From contig JARFJB010002200.1 in NCBI GenBank assembly GCA_036346205.1, forward strand, positions 558,501 through 622,500: DNA of 64,000 bases, given 5' to 3'. This document shows positions 11,450-22,505 of the stretch, piece by piece; within the stretch, counting starts at the first letter, position 1, and every line of letters begins with the position of its first letter. Made by a program: the position numbers and the translations under genes. The stretch comes from Vesta saturnalis (Eukaryota > Arthropoda > Insecta > Coleoptera > Lampyridae). The notes beneath the pieces were generated by a model. It was not told the DNA's origin, did not search any database, and was given only the letters and a program-made list of their open reading frames with translations.

Positions 11450-12722
11450 AAGGGTTTTCCAATAAGAGGTGTTATTTTGATATTCAAAGAAAAATGGAAT
11501 TTTTTGAGATAATTGATCGGATGTTTATTTCATTATAAAGAGGAAGTTATGGCGTTAACAATGGAAAACAATATCAGCCAAATGGCTACCACGACCACGC
11601 TTACAGGACCATATCCTTTTCATGAAATTTTCCATAACCAAATCGCAAAGTGGCTGCCCTACGTCATCGATAGCCTCACGAATTCCATCTTTGAGGTCTT
11701 GAATCGACGCTGGGCTGTTGGCGTAGACCTTATCTTTCACGTGGCCCCAAAGGAAGAAGTCGCAAGGTGTTAAATCACAAGATCTCGGTGGCCAATTGTG
11801 GTCACCTCTTCGAGAGATAACACGGTCCGGGTACTTTTCCCGTAAAAGATCAATGGTTTCGTTGCTTGTGTGGCACGTAGCGTCGTCTTGTTGAAAGTAA
11901 ACGTTGTCCAGATCAATACCATCCAATTCCGGCCATGAAAAATCATTAATCATCTCTCGATAGCGCAATCCATTCACCGCAACTGTTGCTCCAGCCACAT
12001 TTTCGACAAAGTAAGGTCCAATGACCCCGCCAGACCATAAACCGCACCAGTCACACGTTGAGGATGGAGAGGCTTTTCAACAATAACTCTTGGGTTTTCC
12101 GAGCCCCAGATGCGACAATTTTGCCTGTTGACGTACCCACCTAGGTGGAAATGGGCCTCATCAGTCAAGATGAGTTTTCGGTGGAATTCCGGATCATTTT
12201 CATGCATTTCAACGACCCAATCAGCAAAGACACGACGTTGTTGATGATCGGCCGGCTTGAGTTCTTGTGTTAACTGAACTTTATAAGCCTTAAGACCCAA
12301 GTCTTTATGCAAAATGCGGTGTAATGACGACGAGGAATGGACAAACCTGGGTTTTCTTCAACACTTTGGGCTACAGCAGCAATATTCTCAGTTGTTCGTG
12401 AGAGACGTGCACGGGTTTTATTCTTCACATCATTAACTTGTCCCAACAGCTCGAATTTGTTCACCAATTTCTGTATTGCGGTCCGACAAGGTGCTTCACG
12501 ACGACTCAAAAATGTTTTGGTTTTACGAACCGTCTCTGCCAAATTTTCACCATTTTTATAGTGAATTTTAATCATTTCAATGTGTTGTTGAAGCGTGTAT
12601 CGTTCCATTTTTATTAATCGCGTAGTTTTTACTTGTCAAATGTCAATAAATGACAGCTTCAAAAGTGACATCTACCGAAATAGCGGGCTATTCAAAATAA
12701 CACCTCTTATTGGAAAACTCTT
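11450..12722 (-). mobile_element. DD41D mariner-like element nested in piggyBac
   Basis: The terminal inverted repeats of about 31 bp begin AAAGGGTTTTCCAATAAGAG at 11450 and the complement of AAAGAGTTTTCCAATAAGAG ends at 12722, with one mismatch. TA target duplications lie at 11448-11449 and 12723-12724. At 1273 bp the element is full length for mariners. Its TIR differs from the CAGGGTG type of the other mariners here, so it is a distinct lineage. Confidence 0.92.
11555..12608 (-). pseudogene. DD41D mariner-like transposase (second lineage)
   Basis: Starts MERYTLQQHIEMIKIHYKNG. A helix-turn-helix region follows, with frame changes near 12300 and 11990. Catalytic residues are ILTDEAHFHLGGYVN, FQQDDATCHT and CDLTPCDFFLWG; 41 residues separate the last two aspartates. 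The natural C-terminus GSHLADIVFH is present. The only visible lesions are the two frame changes, so this copy looks fairly young. Relative to the CAGGGTG mariners it has ISRRGDHNWPPRSCD in place of IGRGGPVNWPARSPD. Confidence 0.88.
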
Positions 12723-15268
12723 TATATCCTCTCGAAATTTAATTATTTTTATTTTGTTTTTGGTTTTGGGTGTTTATAAAACACCCAAGCATTGACAATG
12801 GCTGTACCCAATAGGAGTTCCATGGCGAGTTTTCTATACCATTTGACGCCTTTTCTAAGCGTTGTAGTATAGGAAGCCATCTGGTCAGACAAGTCTATTC
12901 CCGCCTTTCCTTTGTTGTAAGCTAAAACAGCCACTGGCTTTTGCGTTGCACGTTTATATTTTCGTTTTTGCGTAGAGATGTTATTTGACTCAATTTCATG
13001 GTTGGAATCTTGTGACAAAGCATGATTAGTAGTAATCTGGAGGTAGTATCTGGTATCTTATTTGCCGTAGAAGAGGATGGTAGTGCATTGCAACGTCGTC
13101 ATTAGCAGAAGGCTGAGCTTGAGTTTTCTGTGGATGTACTGGTACCAATACTGGTGCGTGTGTTGTGGACAATACTCTGACATCTCGGTATCTTTCCACT
13201 TGAGGATAACTATACCATTTTGGTCCTCCTAGATATCACATCCCACTTTTTAATTTTAGGCATTAGTACTTCCTTGGGCATATTCTTTTTTGACGCTATC
13301 ACTATTCTGACAAGATGCGTTTGTCTATTTAGTAAAGTATTCGCTAATTCATAGCTAGTGTAGAAATTATCTACAAAGAGAGTTCGACCTTCATCTAAAA
13401 GTTGTGCACACAGTTCAAGACAGACGTTTGCGGCTAATCCAACTTCGCGTTGTTCTGTGGCCGATTTACCAGAATATATTTTGAAAGCCCATGTATATCC
13501 ATCTGAAGAGCACATTTTGAATAATTTGATACCATACCGATGAGCTTTGTTGGGTATGTATTGTCTAAATATTAGACGCCCTCTCCAGGGCACTAGGGTT
13601 TCGTCGACAACAATTTCTTCACCAGGGTAAAATAGTTTTTGGCATTTCTTCTGAAGTAGATCAACTAAAGGCTGAATTTTTCCAGTACGGTCTCCTTGTT
13701 GAATCGTTTCGTTATGTTGAAATGTAACATGCTGAGCAACATCTGAAAACGATTTCTAGACATGATTGAGCGTGGCAGATCTAGTTTGTAAATGCCTTTA
13801 CTTGCCCAATAATCTGGCAAGTTGTTTAGCCTTATTAATCCCATCCATAATGTCAGGCCTAGAAATTTCTTCATTTCTACAGCATCAGTAGGCACCCACT
13901 TATTCATACCAGAATATTTCTTCAGTGGTTTTGATGCTAAAGTCTGTTGTGCAAACCTGTTGGTCTCAGTCACAAGTAAGTCTATTACTTCCTCATCCAA
14001 AATTAGGGAAAACGTCGCAAATGGAGAAATGTTACCTGGTAAATCGACTTGGAGACCCTGGCGACCAGTGAAGGCAAATACTTTATGTCGGCCTACATAT
14101 ACCGTCCAGCAAGAATTCCGTGGCATCATTTCTTCATCTGTCAGGGTGTCATTCTCTTTTTCCTCTTCTAAAGCCATTTCTCGAAGAACATAAACGATAT
14201 CATCATTGTCAGGGTATTCTTCGTCAGATGATCCTTCTGAATCTTGTAGAAGAACTGAGTCTACCTCACGATCAAGCTGCCATTCTGGATCCACCACACA
14301 ATCATCGGAGTCAAAGTCTGAAGCACTCTTTTCACTTTCTAAAATATAACTTTTCTCCGTTTTGACATTATTTATTTATAGTACCTACAGTATACATTTA
14401 TAAAGTCTAATTTATGGTTCAATATTAACTTCTAAACTCCACACTTAAAGAACCTGAAACAAAAGAGAACTAGATCAAAAACTGAAAACAGCTGTCATAG
14501 ATATTTGAATGACGAGGCCTGCTGATGAAAAATGCTCAGAAACTTTCCCTAGGGGCCACGTCACTCATATATGAATGACACTCAAAAACTTACAAAATAA
14601 ATTTTAAATTCAAAAACTAATAAAAAAACATGTTTCTAGTCGCTTCTTATGGTAAAACTATGTATTTTAGAGAAAAAACGTGCTTGGCCCCTGGAGGCAT
14701 TTCCGTGAATATGGCTTGGCACGCAATGTGTTAAGGAAGGAGTAAAAGTAGGAGATGAGGTACTAGCACTCAACATCTTCATCCGAAGAGATAAATGGTG
14801 GTTCTACGTCCATTGGTTCAGATTCGCCATGAACCGTAGAACTTGCAGAAGGTCCAGTTATTGGTGAAGAAACTGTATCAGAGAATGTAATACGTTTACC
14901 CTTTTTCATTTTTTGTTCTAAGTCAGACCGGTAATTTTGTAATTCGACTAGAAATTGATTTTTTTGAGTGATTTCCGTTTTTGAATCCGTTATCATAAGT
15001 TCGCATCGCCTTTCATAAGACGATTTACATCAAAACGAAGTGTGTCAGACATGTTTGTAAAAGAAGGAAGAATAAAAAAATAATTCAGAAATGCAGTAAA
15101 GTAATAGATTAGATATTATAACCCGTTGGCGTGTTAGTGCCAAATTTATACAATAAGCTAAAGAGAAAACAAAAAAAATATTTAAGGTAAGTAGAAATAA
15201 CTATGTTTTTACGATAAGCTACAATTTGTACGTACTCCAAAACTGTGGCCCCACGTTGGCCGCCAAAT

Positions 15269-16081
15269 TATACCACGTGTCTAACCATCATATGGCATAA
15301 AAAAAAGGAATGGGCTCAACTAAGCTCAGGCGTACGGTCGGAAGACCGCAGAGCACTCGGATGCGTAGTTGTTTTGGAGGTATAGCTTAAAGTGATGGTG
15401 TTATGGTTAGATAGGAATCGGATATGAGTAGTCGCCACAGGCTTTAATAAGAAAATATTCAACAAGTACTGAAAGTAAACCCTGTAAAGCCTGAAACAGC
15501 ATTTACCAAAAAAAAAGAAAGAAATAAAAATGAAAGGAGGAAGTAGAAATGAGTTAACAATTCCCCCGATAAAGTAATTTTTATTGTCGATATCCTGACA
15601 AAATAATAAAAAAAAAATTAACATTCCACCAAAGCCCACGATGGCAAGCAGTGAGCCTCTGCTTGTGCTCACGGCAATTATAATTTAAATTTCACAAACA
15701 TTATTATACTAAAATTATTATATGCTCCCTTCCGGCCGTTGTAAGATCTTACTGTTCGTATTCGGAATTGGCTAATTTAACACATAATCCCATTGGGATG
15801 TTTAGTAAGATAAAAAAAAATAAAAATAATTTAATTAGTGAACTTGCTTGCCTTACGCTTCCAGTATACAGTAAATGGGAAAGCTTGTTCGGTCCACAGT
15901 AAATAACTACCGTAACAAACAAAGTAATAAAGAAATTTATAGGAAATAAATTGGCCGAACAACCTTGTCCACAAGAAAAGTAATGTCATAACACATAAAA
16001 ATTACGAGACAAAATTACAAATTCATAGAAATTAAATGTTTAACATTTGCAGTAGTTCACGTAATACTGATAATTGTTACA
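15269..16081 (-). repeat. 5' LTR of gypsy element 2 (about 0.8 kb)
   Basis: The minus strand starts TGTAACAATT at 16081 and ends GGTATA a few bases before the primer-binding site. A long hydrophobic-looking frame at 15316-15672 lies wholly inside this LTR and is not treated as a gene. Only one LTR is visible, so the limits are inferred. Confidence 0.55.
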
Positions 16082-16268
16082 CCCGGTATATTGCAATCCA
16101 AACAGGAGTTAAATCGTTGGGTGAATGTAGCCACAGAAGCTAGAATTAATTAGGTCAAAATGGAAGCTAAAACTGTTTAGGTGCGGTCTATCAAGTCACT
16201 TTTAATGATTTAATGGAAGTTTTCCTTGCGATTGAGTGCACCAATATTCAAAACTGAATTAGTTAATA

Positions 16269-18544
16269 CAGCGGTTCCTAACCTTTTTCAGCCGCGGACC
16301 CCCAAGGAAATCAAGCATAATGCCAAGGACCCCTGAGTGAAAAAAGGTGCAATTTTCGGATAATATTATATTTTAGTATTCCTTCATTAAATTAAAAACA
16401 AAAACAAACTTTTCGTAAAAACATTAATGAGAAGGTTGGTGCTGCTTTTTGCAACTAAGTTAGAAATGTTCTTGATATTATTTAATTGCAATCTCAAATC
16501 AGATTCCACATGTAACCTGTTCCTGTATTTGTTTTGATGTTACAAAAGTAGAGAATGCCTTTTCACATAGGTACGTGGTGGAGAAAAGCAGCAAATGTTT
16601 CAGTGCTTCTTCTGAGACTTCCTTATAATCTTTTTTTATATTCACCCAGAAACTACACAAGGAGCGTTCTTTGAAATTACGTTTCAAGGCAGAATCACAC
16701 GATATTTCTATCAATTGGTTTTCTTGCATCGTTGTCAAGCCAGTTATATCAGAAACATCTTTGGTGAAAGGGTCTGCTATCCAATTTTTATTTTTGTCAG
16801 GTACTGAAAAATAATCCCGCAACGAAGACTTCAAAGCGCGGAGGTGATTTATTATCTCGTCTTGTACACGTGTTGGCAGCAGTGCTCCATCAGATGATTC
16901 CAAAAACGCTGCCAGTGTAGGAAAGTTGTTATAGTTTTTTTGAATGGTACGATTAGTCCACATGTCAAGCTTTTTAAGCATTGTTTCTATTTTATCTTCA
17001 ACTTCGAAGATGTTGTTATCTCTCCCTTGTAGACCCAAGTTTAGCTCGTTAAGGGCACTAAAGATATCAGCTAAATATGCTACCAATGTAAGCCATTCAA
17101 AGTCATTGAAGTGATCAGCATGTTTATTAGTCCTCAGAATTTTTCATAAAAACATTCTGATCTCATCTCTCAGTTCAAAACACCGACACAACTTTGCCAG
17201 AGACAACCAAGGCACTTCAGCATGCAATAGTAACTGCTTGTGAACGCTTCCCATTTCTTCACAAATCTTACCAAATACGGAATTTAGAGCCCTGGCTTTA
17301 ATAAAATTCACTACCTGCATATGTCGTCTAACACCATTTTAATTTTTCTGGCATATTTTTAGCAGCTCTATGAATGCAGCAATGGTGCCAGATAATGACA
17401 ATTCATTTTCTTAACGCGCGCCTGAAGTCCGAGTCGTGTACCATCAGCTCGAGCACCGTCAGTGTAACTGCCACATTTCTCCACGGTATTTCATGAGTGG
17501 ACATAAAGTTGTTTAAAACTTCAAATATTGCTTCGCCTGTAGTATGCGTAGGCAGAGGCATGCAGAATAATAAATCCTACTTATACTGTCGTTATGTTCG
17601 TAGAAACATAAGAAAGCAAATTTGCGTCATTTAATGTCTGTGCTCTCATCTAATTGCAAACATAAAACAGCTCGCTTTAACATTCATAATTAACTGTCTT
17701 TAACATTTCCTGACATGTCATCAATTCTACTTTTCACTGTTGTTGGACAACGATATAATGTCTAATTCTTTTGAAGCTTTCTCCCAACATAGCAGAAACC
17801 ATAACTTTAGCGCAGAATATTAATTCTTCAGCAATGGTGTGAGGCTTACCCTTTTTGCAATTAACAAGGATACTTGGTAAGACGCTAATACAACACTTTC
17901 GTTGTTGGTCCCAGTAGCAGTCTTATTTATTATTTTCTTGCTTCGTTCTAATTCCGAAGCTTTAATTTTGAAAAATGATTGTGATTTTCACGAAGTTCTG
18001 GATGTTTTGTTTCTAAATGACGTCGAAGTTTGGCCGGTTTCATTGACTCATTCGACAAAACTTCGTAGCATATGACGCACTGAGTCTTTCTTGACCGTTT
18101 AAATTGGTACGAACCCGTAAAGTATTCGTCGGAAAATTTACGACGTTTAGACTTTGAAGTCGAAGGATTTTCATTTGCTTTGTCTGCAGCGGAATTATTT
18201 GTTTTAACCAGCGTTTCATTGTCACAGTCCAATAACTTTAATAACGTTATTTAGTTTTAATTATAATGCAATGCAATTATGCAAAACAAAACAGTACGTA
18301 TGGGCGCAATCAATCCACAATAAACTAATACGTAAATATTATTAGTGTCGGGCGCGTTGCGCGGTTGGGTAAAAGTCATTTAGGTACAGCCCGCGCCCGG
18401 CGAGCTTGCACTGACATTTCATTCAGTCTCGGCAATGCCCACTGGCGCTCGTTGCCGCGCTCAGTAAATAATTTACGAGATGTATGGGACCGCGGACCAA
18501 AACATGCTCGCGGAAGGGTCTGCGGACCACAGGTTAAAACGCTG
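16269..18544 (-). mobile_element. hAT element with perfect 8-bp target duplication
   Basis: Starts CAGCGGTTCCTAACC at 16269 and ends with the complement of CAGCGTTTTAACCTG at 18544. Inside both ends is a GCGGACCC-type motif typical of BED-finger hAT elements. The 8-bp flanks AGTTAATA at 16261-16268 and 18545-18552 are identical, which fixes both boundaries. The total length is 2276 bp. Confidence 0.95.
16499..18232 (-). pseudogene. BED-finger hAT transposase, degenerate
   Basis: The N-terminal frame (17948-18232) holds a BED zinc finger: CVICYEVLSNESMKPAKLRR followed by HLETKHPE, preceded by a basic KSKRRKF signal. The middle (17087-17947) is broken, though a TDGARADG-like catalytic stretch can be read near 17440-17460. 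The C-terminal frame (16499-17086) ends in the hAT dimerisation motif LKHLLLFSTTYLCEKAFS. The arrangement fits the ZBED5/FAM200-like hAT group. At least three frame breaks make it non-functional. Confidence 0.85.
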
Positions 18545-18552
18545 AGTTAATA

Positions 18553-18970
18553 TAAATATACCGTTTGAGATAAAAGGATTTTGTGAAAGTGAACTGCTGG
18601 AAGCACCTTAAATATATAAATGTAATTAAGAGGGAACAATTGTCAATTATTTGATTACGAAATTAATATCCGTACATTTATTTTCGTTGTAGAAATTCAC
18701 TAAAAACCTCCTAGGTGTATTTGAAATTTAGAAACACAATCGTGTAACCAGGTGATAAAGAAAAAAAAGAATCTGACCTTTATTATTGTAACCACTACTT
18801 ATTTGATCTTGCAAATTTCGGGTACTATTCCAATGATCTAGCAGCCTTCACATATATGATCATTGATGTCAGCAAGGCTCTTATGCCTTCCAGCGATAAT
18901 CAGGTACTTTGGATGTAACGTAATAGTAAAATGTGAGCATAAAATTTAAGAAGGAATGACGTTACAAATG
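18553..18970. other. No feature recognised
   Basis: AT-rich DNA between the hAT target duplication and a minisatellite. No ORF, repeat or RNA gene could be supported. Confidence 0.4.
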
Positions 18971-19065
18971 TAGGTAGTACGGAGATGCTCGTACATAGGT
19001 AGTACAGAGATGCTCGTACATAGGTAGTACAGAGATGCTCTTACGTAGGTAGTACAGAGATGCTA
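18971..19065. repeat. 25-bp minisatellite, about 3.8 copies
   Basis: The unit TAGGTAGTACAGAGATGCTC plus GTACA is repeated from 18971 with only two or three substitutions between copies. The period is constant at 25 bp. Confidence 0.9.
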
Positions 19066-19872
19066 AAAGAAGGTAAATATAACTACGATGTTTAATTAAT
19101 TATGACCGTTCATACCTCTTACAGGTGACAAACGAGCCGGTAGTGAATATTCAACGTAATTTCGATTGAAGTGTCTTTATGTGTAAAGAATTAGTATTGA
19201 ATGCTTTTATATTCGAAAACCTGAAAATAATTTTAATTACCATGGGGTTTTCGAAACATGTGCCACTTACCGAAGATGTGGACGAATGAATAATTTCAAT
19301 TATACCCGCCTTTTAAAAGCTTTAGTAATACATTTACTTAACCAAGTATTACTTTAAGTGAGAATTTTCCAAAAAATGATGCTTCAGCATCCAGAACCAG
19401 AAACGAAAAATTCCCTAGAAACTGAACATCCACCATCAAGGGCGTTCTTAAAAGGAAGAAAGAAAAATTGGCCAACACCTTAAAAGTCAATTTTACAAAC
19501 TTGGGGAAATTTGTGTTTAATCATTGTTGCCAAAAGTTAAAAATGTGTAGAAAATGTATATTTATTATATGTATATGTATTATTTGACCCTAAGAGATCC
19601 CAGGTTTCTTTTCAACTGCTTTATATTAAATGATCGAAATCTTAGAGATGTCGCTGAAGGTACTAAATTTGACACAATTTTAACTTAATAAGAGATGTGT
19701 ACGAAAGTTACATATGTTAATTTAAATGCATTTAGAGATGCGTAAAAATTTGCGAAATAGTGAATTGGAAGCATTCAACATAAGAATAAATTGCTGTTTT
19801 TAGTAAGTAAATTTGACCAAATCACGAACGTTATCAAAAAGAAACGTTTTCCAATTAAACACGTAACAACCT
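19066..19872. other. No feature recognised
   Basis: AT-rich sequence with no ORF of note and no recognisable repeat. Confidence 0.4.
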
Positions 19873-20130
19873 TATAAGACAAGTGTAGGCCTTCGCCCCC
19901 TGTCGTGGCCCCTGGTTGGAAATTTTATTTGTCTTTGTAGGTTATGACTGGTAATTTGAAGTTTTACTCTAATAAGGATGCCTAATGCTATCTTGTAAGA
20001 CAGATATAGGGCTTCGCAACTTACTGTTGGGACTTCGCCCCGTGACCCCTTGAAGTAAAATTTGAAGTTGTATTCTAATAAGGAGGCCCTATTGCTATCT
20101 TGTAAGGCAGCTGTATAAACTTGTGTTAGG
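19873..20130. repeat. Diverged tandem block related to the palindrome modules
   Basis: Three diverged units of about 110 bp each contain a CTTGTAAGACAG-like core (near 19873, 19995 and 20098), followed by GGGCTTCGC or similar. The same core, preceded by CCTATTGCTA, occurs in both arms of the 7.4-kb palindromic element (for example 22530-22550). Confidence 0.5.
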
Positions 20131-21409
20131 GTTTGATCTTGCGTAGGGAATTTGAATGACAGTAAAATTTAATTATAGACTACTTATTATTTATTGTAAA
20201 TATCATAATTAAAAAATCCTCAGTGAGTTATCAAAAAAAAATTACTGGCATTCAGATTATTCTCTAATGAAACAAACATTTTTTATTAAGTTAATTAATT
20301 ACATAACATAGTTATTACAATTTTGTTTTCTAAATGAATATTAAAACTGATAGTTTTACCTGTTGGTCCTAATGTATTGAAATATGTTTAATATCCATCC
20401 GTTCGTTAAATTGTTGTATATTGTACACCTTAAAATTTTTAAAGAAACTTGTTACGTATAGATTAGATGCGTTATATAGCTGTAATTAAAAATCTGTACA
20501 AGTAAATAAAATAAATAAAATGTTAAAGCACACTTAAGAGCTCTGTACTGAAAGAACGTTTTGGAGAATTGGTTCACGAGTGATAGTCACTGCTTTGTGT
20601 TACTCGTATAATCAAACTAAATCACTTTCTACGTTTTTACTTATGCATAGTTGATATATAACTGGTTCTCTGCCACTAAAAGTAAATTTTTTCATAGCGA
20701 TTTGAAAAGTATTCATATTGTACATACGGACACACAAATTATTTATTGAAACGCATTCATTAATAGTTATAAAAACCTCATTAAAAGGGCTGGAAGGTAA
20801 TAATTACGTGTGCAACATACAGTTAAAATTAAAGGTGTATTTTCCCATATTATTTATATTACAGTTTTTAAATTTTTATTACCATGATGAAAAAGGGATG
20901 CCTAAAATTTACCATTGCATTTTCAATTTTGGTAAACCATAATTTCGTTTAGAGGAAACAACCTTCAAAACAATCAATCAAGCCAGATACATAAGAATGT
21001 TTTAATTATATCCATTTAAATAGCGAAATTAATAAATTCAAGATGTATCTGAAAATAACTTCTATCATAAAAAAGGTTGTGTCTTTTTAAAAAACTTTAG
21101 ATTTTTATAAAACAAGACCGAACGTCCTAGTCGTTATTGAAAATGCTCAACCACCTATGTACAGTATACAGTGCAATAACAAGTATAATTCAACTCATTA
21201 CTTTCAAAATAAATGTGTATTTAAGAGCTGGTTGGTATACATCAAAATATTATTTGTTAACATGCAATTTAAACACGCGTTGAATAAGCGGTCTTGACTT
21301 ATATGTTTTATTTACACAGACCTTTTGAGAATTTTATGCAAAGGGTCCGCGACAAGGGCGAAACCCGAGCGCAAGTTCTAGGAACTGTGTGAGTTTTGAA
21401 ATATACAGC
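20131..21409. other. AT-rich DNA, no gene recognised
   Basis: One 74-codon frame at 20718-20942 has no recognisable motif and AT-driven composition. I do not consider it a gene. No repeats or RNA genes could be supported. Confidence 0.35.
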
Positions 21410-21490
21410 TACGTGTAGCCATGATCAATCTCTATTACAGAAAAACGTTCGTTACCTCATACACCACTAGATGGCGCCACAAACAAGCTC
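21410..21490 (+). repeat. Dispersed repeat module with CTCF-like motif
   Basis: This stretch (TATTACAGAAAAACG ... CTAGATGGCGCCACAAACAAG) is homologous to modules in the right arm of the palindrome (28400-28650) and, in reverse, to 22620-22800. The 14-mer CCACTAGATGGCGC at 21464-21477 fits the published vertebrate/insect CTCF core CCASYAGRKGGCRS at every position. Function is not shown. Confidence 0.5.
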
Positions 21491-21777
21491 AAACTTCCAA
21501 CCAAGCCGTCACGACAGACCTGAGAGACGAAAGGGGGAAGTGAAACGCGCGGGATGGGAGAGATGAAAGCCGCGTTTAATTTCCAACGCTTTTGTTTTTT
21601 GTATTAAATCCAATAAGATTGATAGAAACTAGCTTCTTAAATATACAAATTATAAACAAATCCGAAAGTCCATTCGGAACACAAGATTATTAATAAAAAA
21701 TTGAAAGAAAACATGGCGTTTAAAAAATATATTTAAAACAATACATCATTTATTTATTTAATTTAATTACATTGTTA

Positions 21778-21916
21778 TCAGTCTTCTTTTTTCGACTGTA
21801 ATTCGTCAATTTTATCATCATGGTCTTGAGATTCGCCCTTTCCCTCTAACTCATCGGTCTTCTTCTGTGAATCATCATAATCATCATCATCATCATCATG
21901 AGTGTGAGATACATTC
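21778..21916 (-). pseudogene. 3' part of an acidic reading frame split by the palindrome
   Basis: The minus strand reads MNVSHTHDDDDDDYDDSQKK then a Glu/Lys/Asp-rich tail and stops at 21778. Joining it to the frame at 29325-29437 with one copy of the 6-bp target duplication leaves the reading frame open across the junction. The composition (Asp/Glu-rich, Lys-rich end) differs from the surrounding AT-rich DNA. Its identity is unknown and it could belong to a host gene or an older transposon. Confidence 0.5.
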
Positions 21917-22011
21917 ATCTCAAGTAGAAGTGGGACACTTGCGCCGCCATCTTGGATTTTGACGTCATTTGACCTTGGGGATTTCCCAGGGCCTGCCACG
22001 TGGCTGACCAC

Positions 22012-22166
22012 TATTTGACCTTGAGAAAGTTGTTTACCTTGAGAAACAGGTTTGCCTTGAGAAAGTTGTTTACCTTGATAAAGTTGTTTACCTTGAGAAA
22101 CAGGTTTGCCTTGACAAACAGGTTTACCTTGAGAAACAGGTTTATCTTGAGAAACAGGTTTACTTT
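22012..22166. repeat. 18-bp tandem array in left arm (about 9 copies)
   Basis: The unit is TTTACCTTGAGAAACAGG and the variant TTTACCTTGAGAAAGTTG, about nine copies. Because 18 is a multiple of three, it creates an open frame with a six-residue repeat that is an artefact of the tandem structure. The mirror array lies at about 29075-29229. Confidence 0.9.
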
Positions 22167-22225
22167 GAGACCAGGGGCTACGCGAGAAATATGAAATTGT
22201 GGTTTCTTGTCAGACGAGAGCTACC

Positions 22226-22505
22226 TGTAGGACCTGGTGCAGCGCTTGGGTTGTTTTATGGAAATTCTTGTAAGATAAATGTTACATCTAGGACCTGGTG
22301 CAGCGCTTGGGGTTGTTTTTAATAATAAAGATGTTCTTGTAAGATAAATGGTATCTCTAGGACCTGGTGCAGCGTTGGGGTTGTTTTATGGAAATTCTTG
22401 TAAGATAAATGCTACCTCTATGACCTGGTGTTTCGCTGGGGATTGTTTTTAATAATAAAGATGTAAGATAAAATGTTATCTCTAGGACCTGGTGCTTCGC
22501 TGAAA
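22226..22505. repeat. 60-69-bp tandem array, left arm
   Basis: About four and a half units begin CTAGGACCTGGTGCAGCG. Two length types alternate: one with TTTTATGGAAATTC and one with TTTTTAATAATAAAGATG. This gives a higher-order period of roughly 130 bp. The mirror array is at about 28765-29020. Confidence 0.85.

Larger units (their letters stand above)
11181..14345 (-). pseudogene. piggyBac transposase, split and frameshifted
   Basis: The acidic N-terminal region (SDEEYPDNDDIVY) is followed by the conserved fold with MKKFLGLTLWMGLIRL, LPDYWASKGIYKLD and SRNRFQMLLSMLHF. The three catalytic aspartates are visible: VVDETLVPWRGR (about 13590), LFVDNFYTSYEL (about 13380) and GIDLSDQM (about 12885). 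The C-terminal cysteine-rich zinc domain is CSSCYHRI...CDKC...CLPC (11181-11350). Frames shift near 13720 and between 13020 and 13210. The mariner at 11450-12722 separates the C-terminal zinc domain from the catalytic core. The start codon is uncertain; coding similarity begins around 14345. Confidence 0.9.
10839..14730 (-). mobile_element. piggyBac-family element carrying a nested mariner
   Basis: The termini are inverted: CACATTGCATGCC at 10839 and the complement of CACATTGCGTGCC ending at 14730. They are flanked by TTGA (10835-10838) and TTAA (14731-14734), the piggyBac target. Without the nested mariner the element is about 2.6 kb, usual for the family. It lies inside gypsy gag. The transposase on the minus strand is frameshifted. 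Confidence 0.85.
10189..15052 (-). pseudogene. gag: Gag of gypsy element 2, interrupted and frameshifted
   Basis: The start ATG at 15052 gives MSDTLRFDVNRLMKG, then a frame change leads to a coiled-coil-like segment (KTEITQKNQFLVELQNYR) and an acidic Ser/Pro-rich stretch ending near 14763. The piggyBac follows. Below 10838 the capsid segment resumes with SDSTASLFDFLTRVEELSA, KGKVLLIYRARKHQLSSW and TKFLPLDYDERLLYE, which matches gypsy-type capsid layout (compare FDGTTDPVSFLERMEEI in element 1). A further frameshift near 10500 leads to a short downstream stretch with no clear zinc knuckle. Confidence 0.75.
9950..16081 (-). mobile_element. Ty3/gypsy element 2, split by a piggyBac insertion
   Basis: Minus-strand order: LTR (15269-16081), primer-binding site, gag start at 15052, gag continued beyond the piggyBac at 10838 and below. 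The pol region is missing or unreadable below about 10000, so the element is truncated at its 3' side. The primer-binding site TGGCGGCCAACGTGGGGC (about 15248-15265) is one base from a form common in insect gypsy elements. The interruption at 10839-14730 is flanked by TTAA on one side and TTGA on the other. Confidence 0.75.

Noticed and set aside
15316..15672. 118-codon hydrophobic frame, possible membrane protein
   Set aside because: It lies wholly within the LTR of gypsy element 2 and is phenylalanine-rich through A/T content.
18971..19065. CRISPR-like array
   Set aside because: Direct repeats without spacers in eukaryotic DNA; it is a plain 25-bp minisatellite. The same applies to the 168-bp and 65-bp arrays.
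22000..22194. Open frame with a repeated six-residue LRNRF-type motif, and its mirror at 29014-29241
   Set aside because: The 18-bp tandem unit is a multiple of three, so an open frame appears automatically; both strands give similar artefacts.
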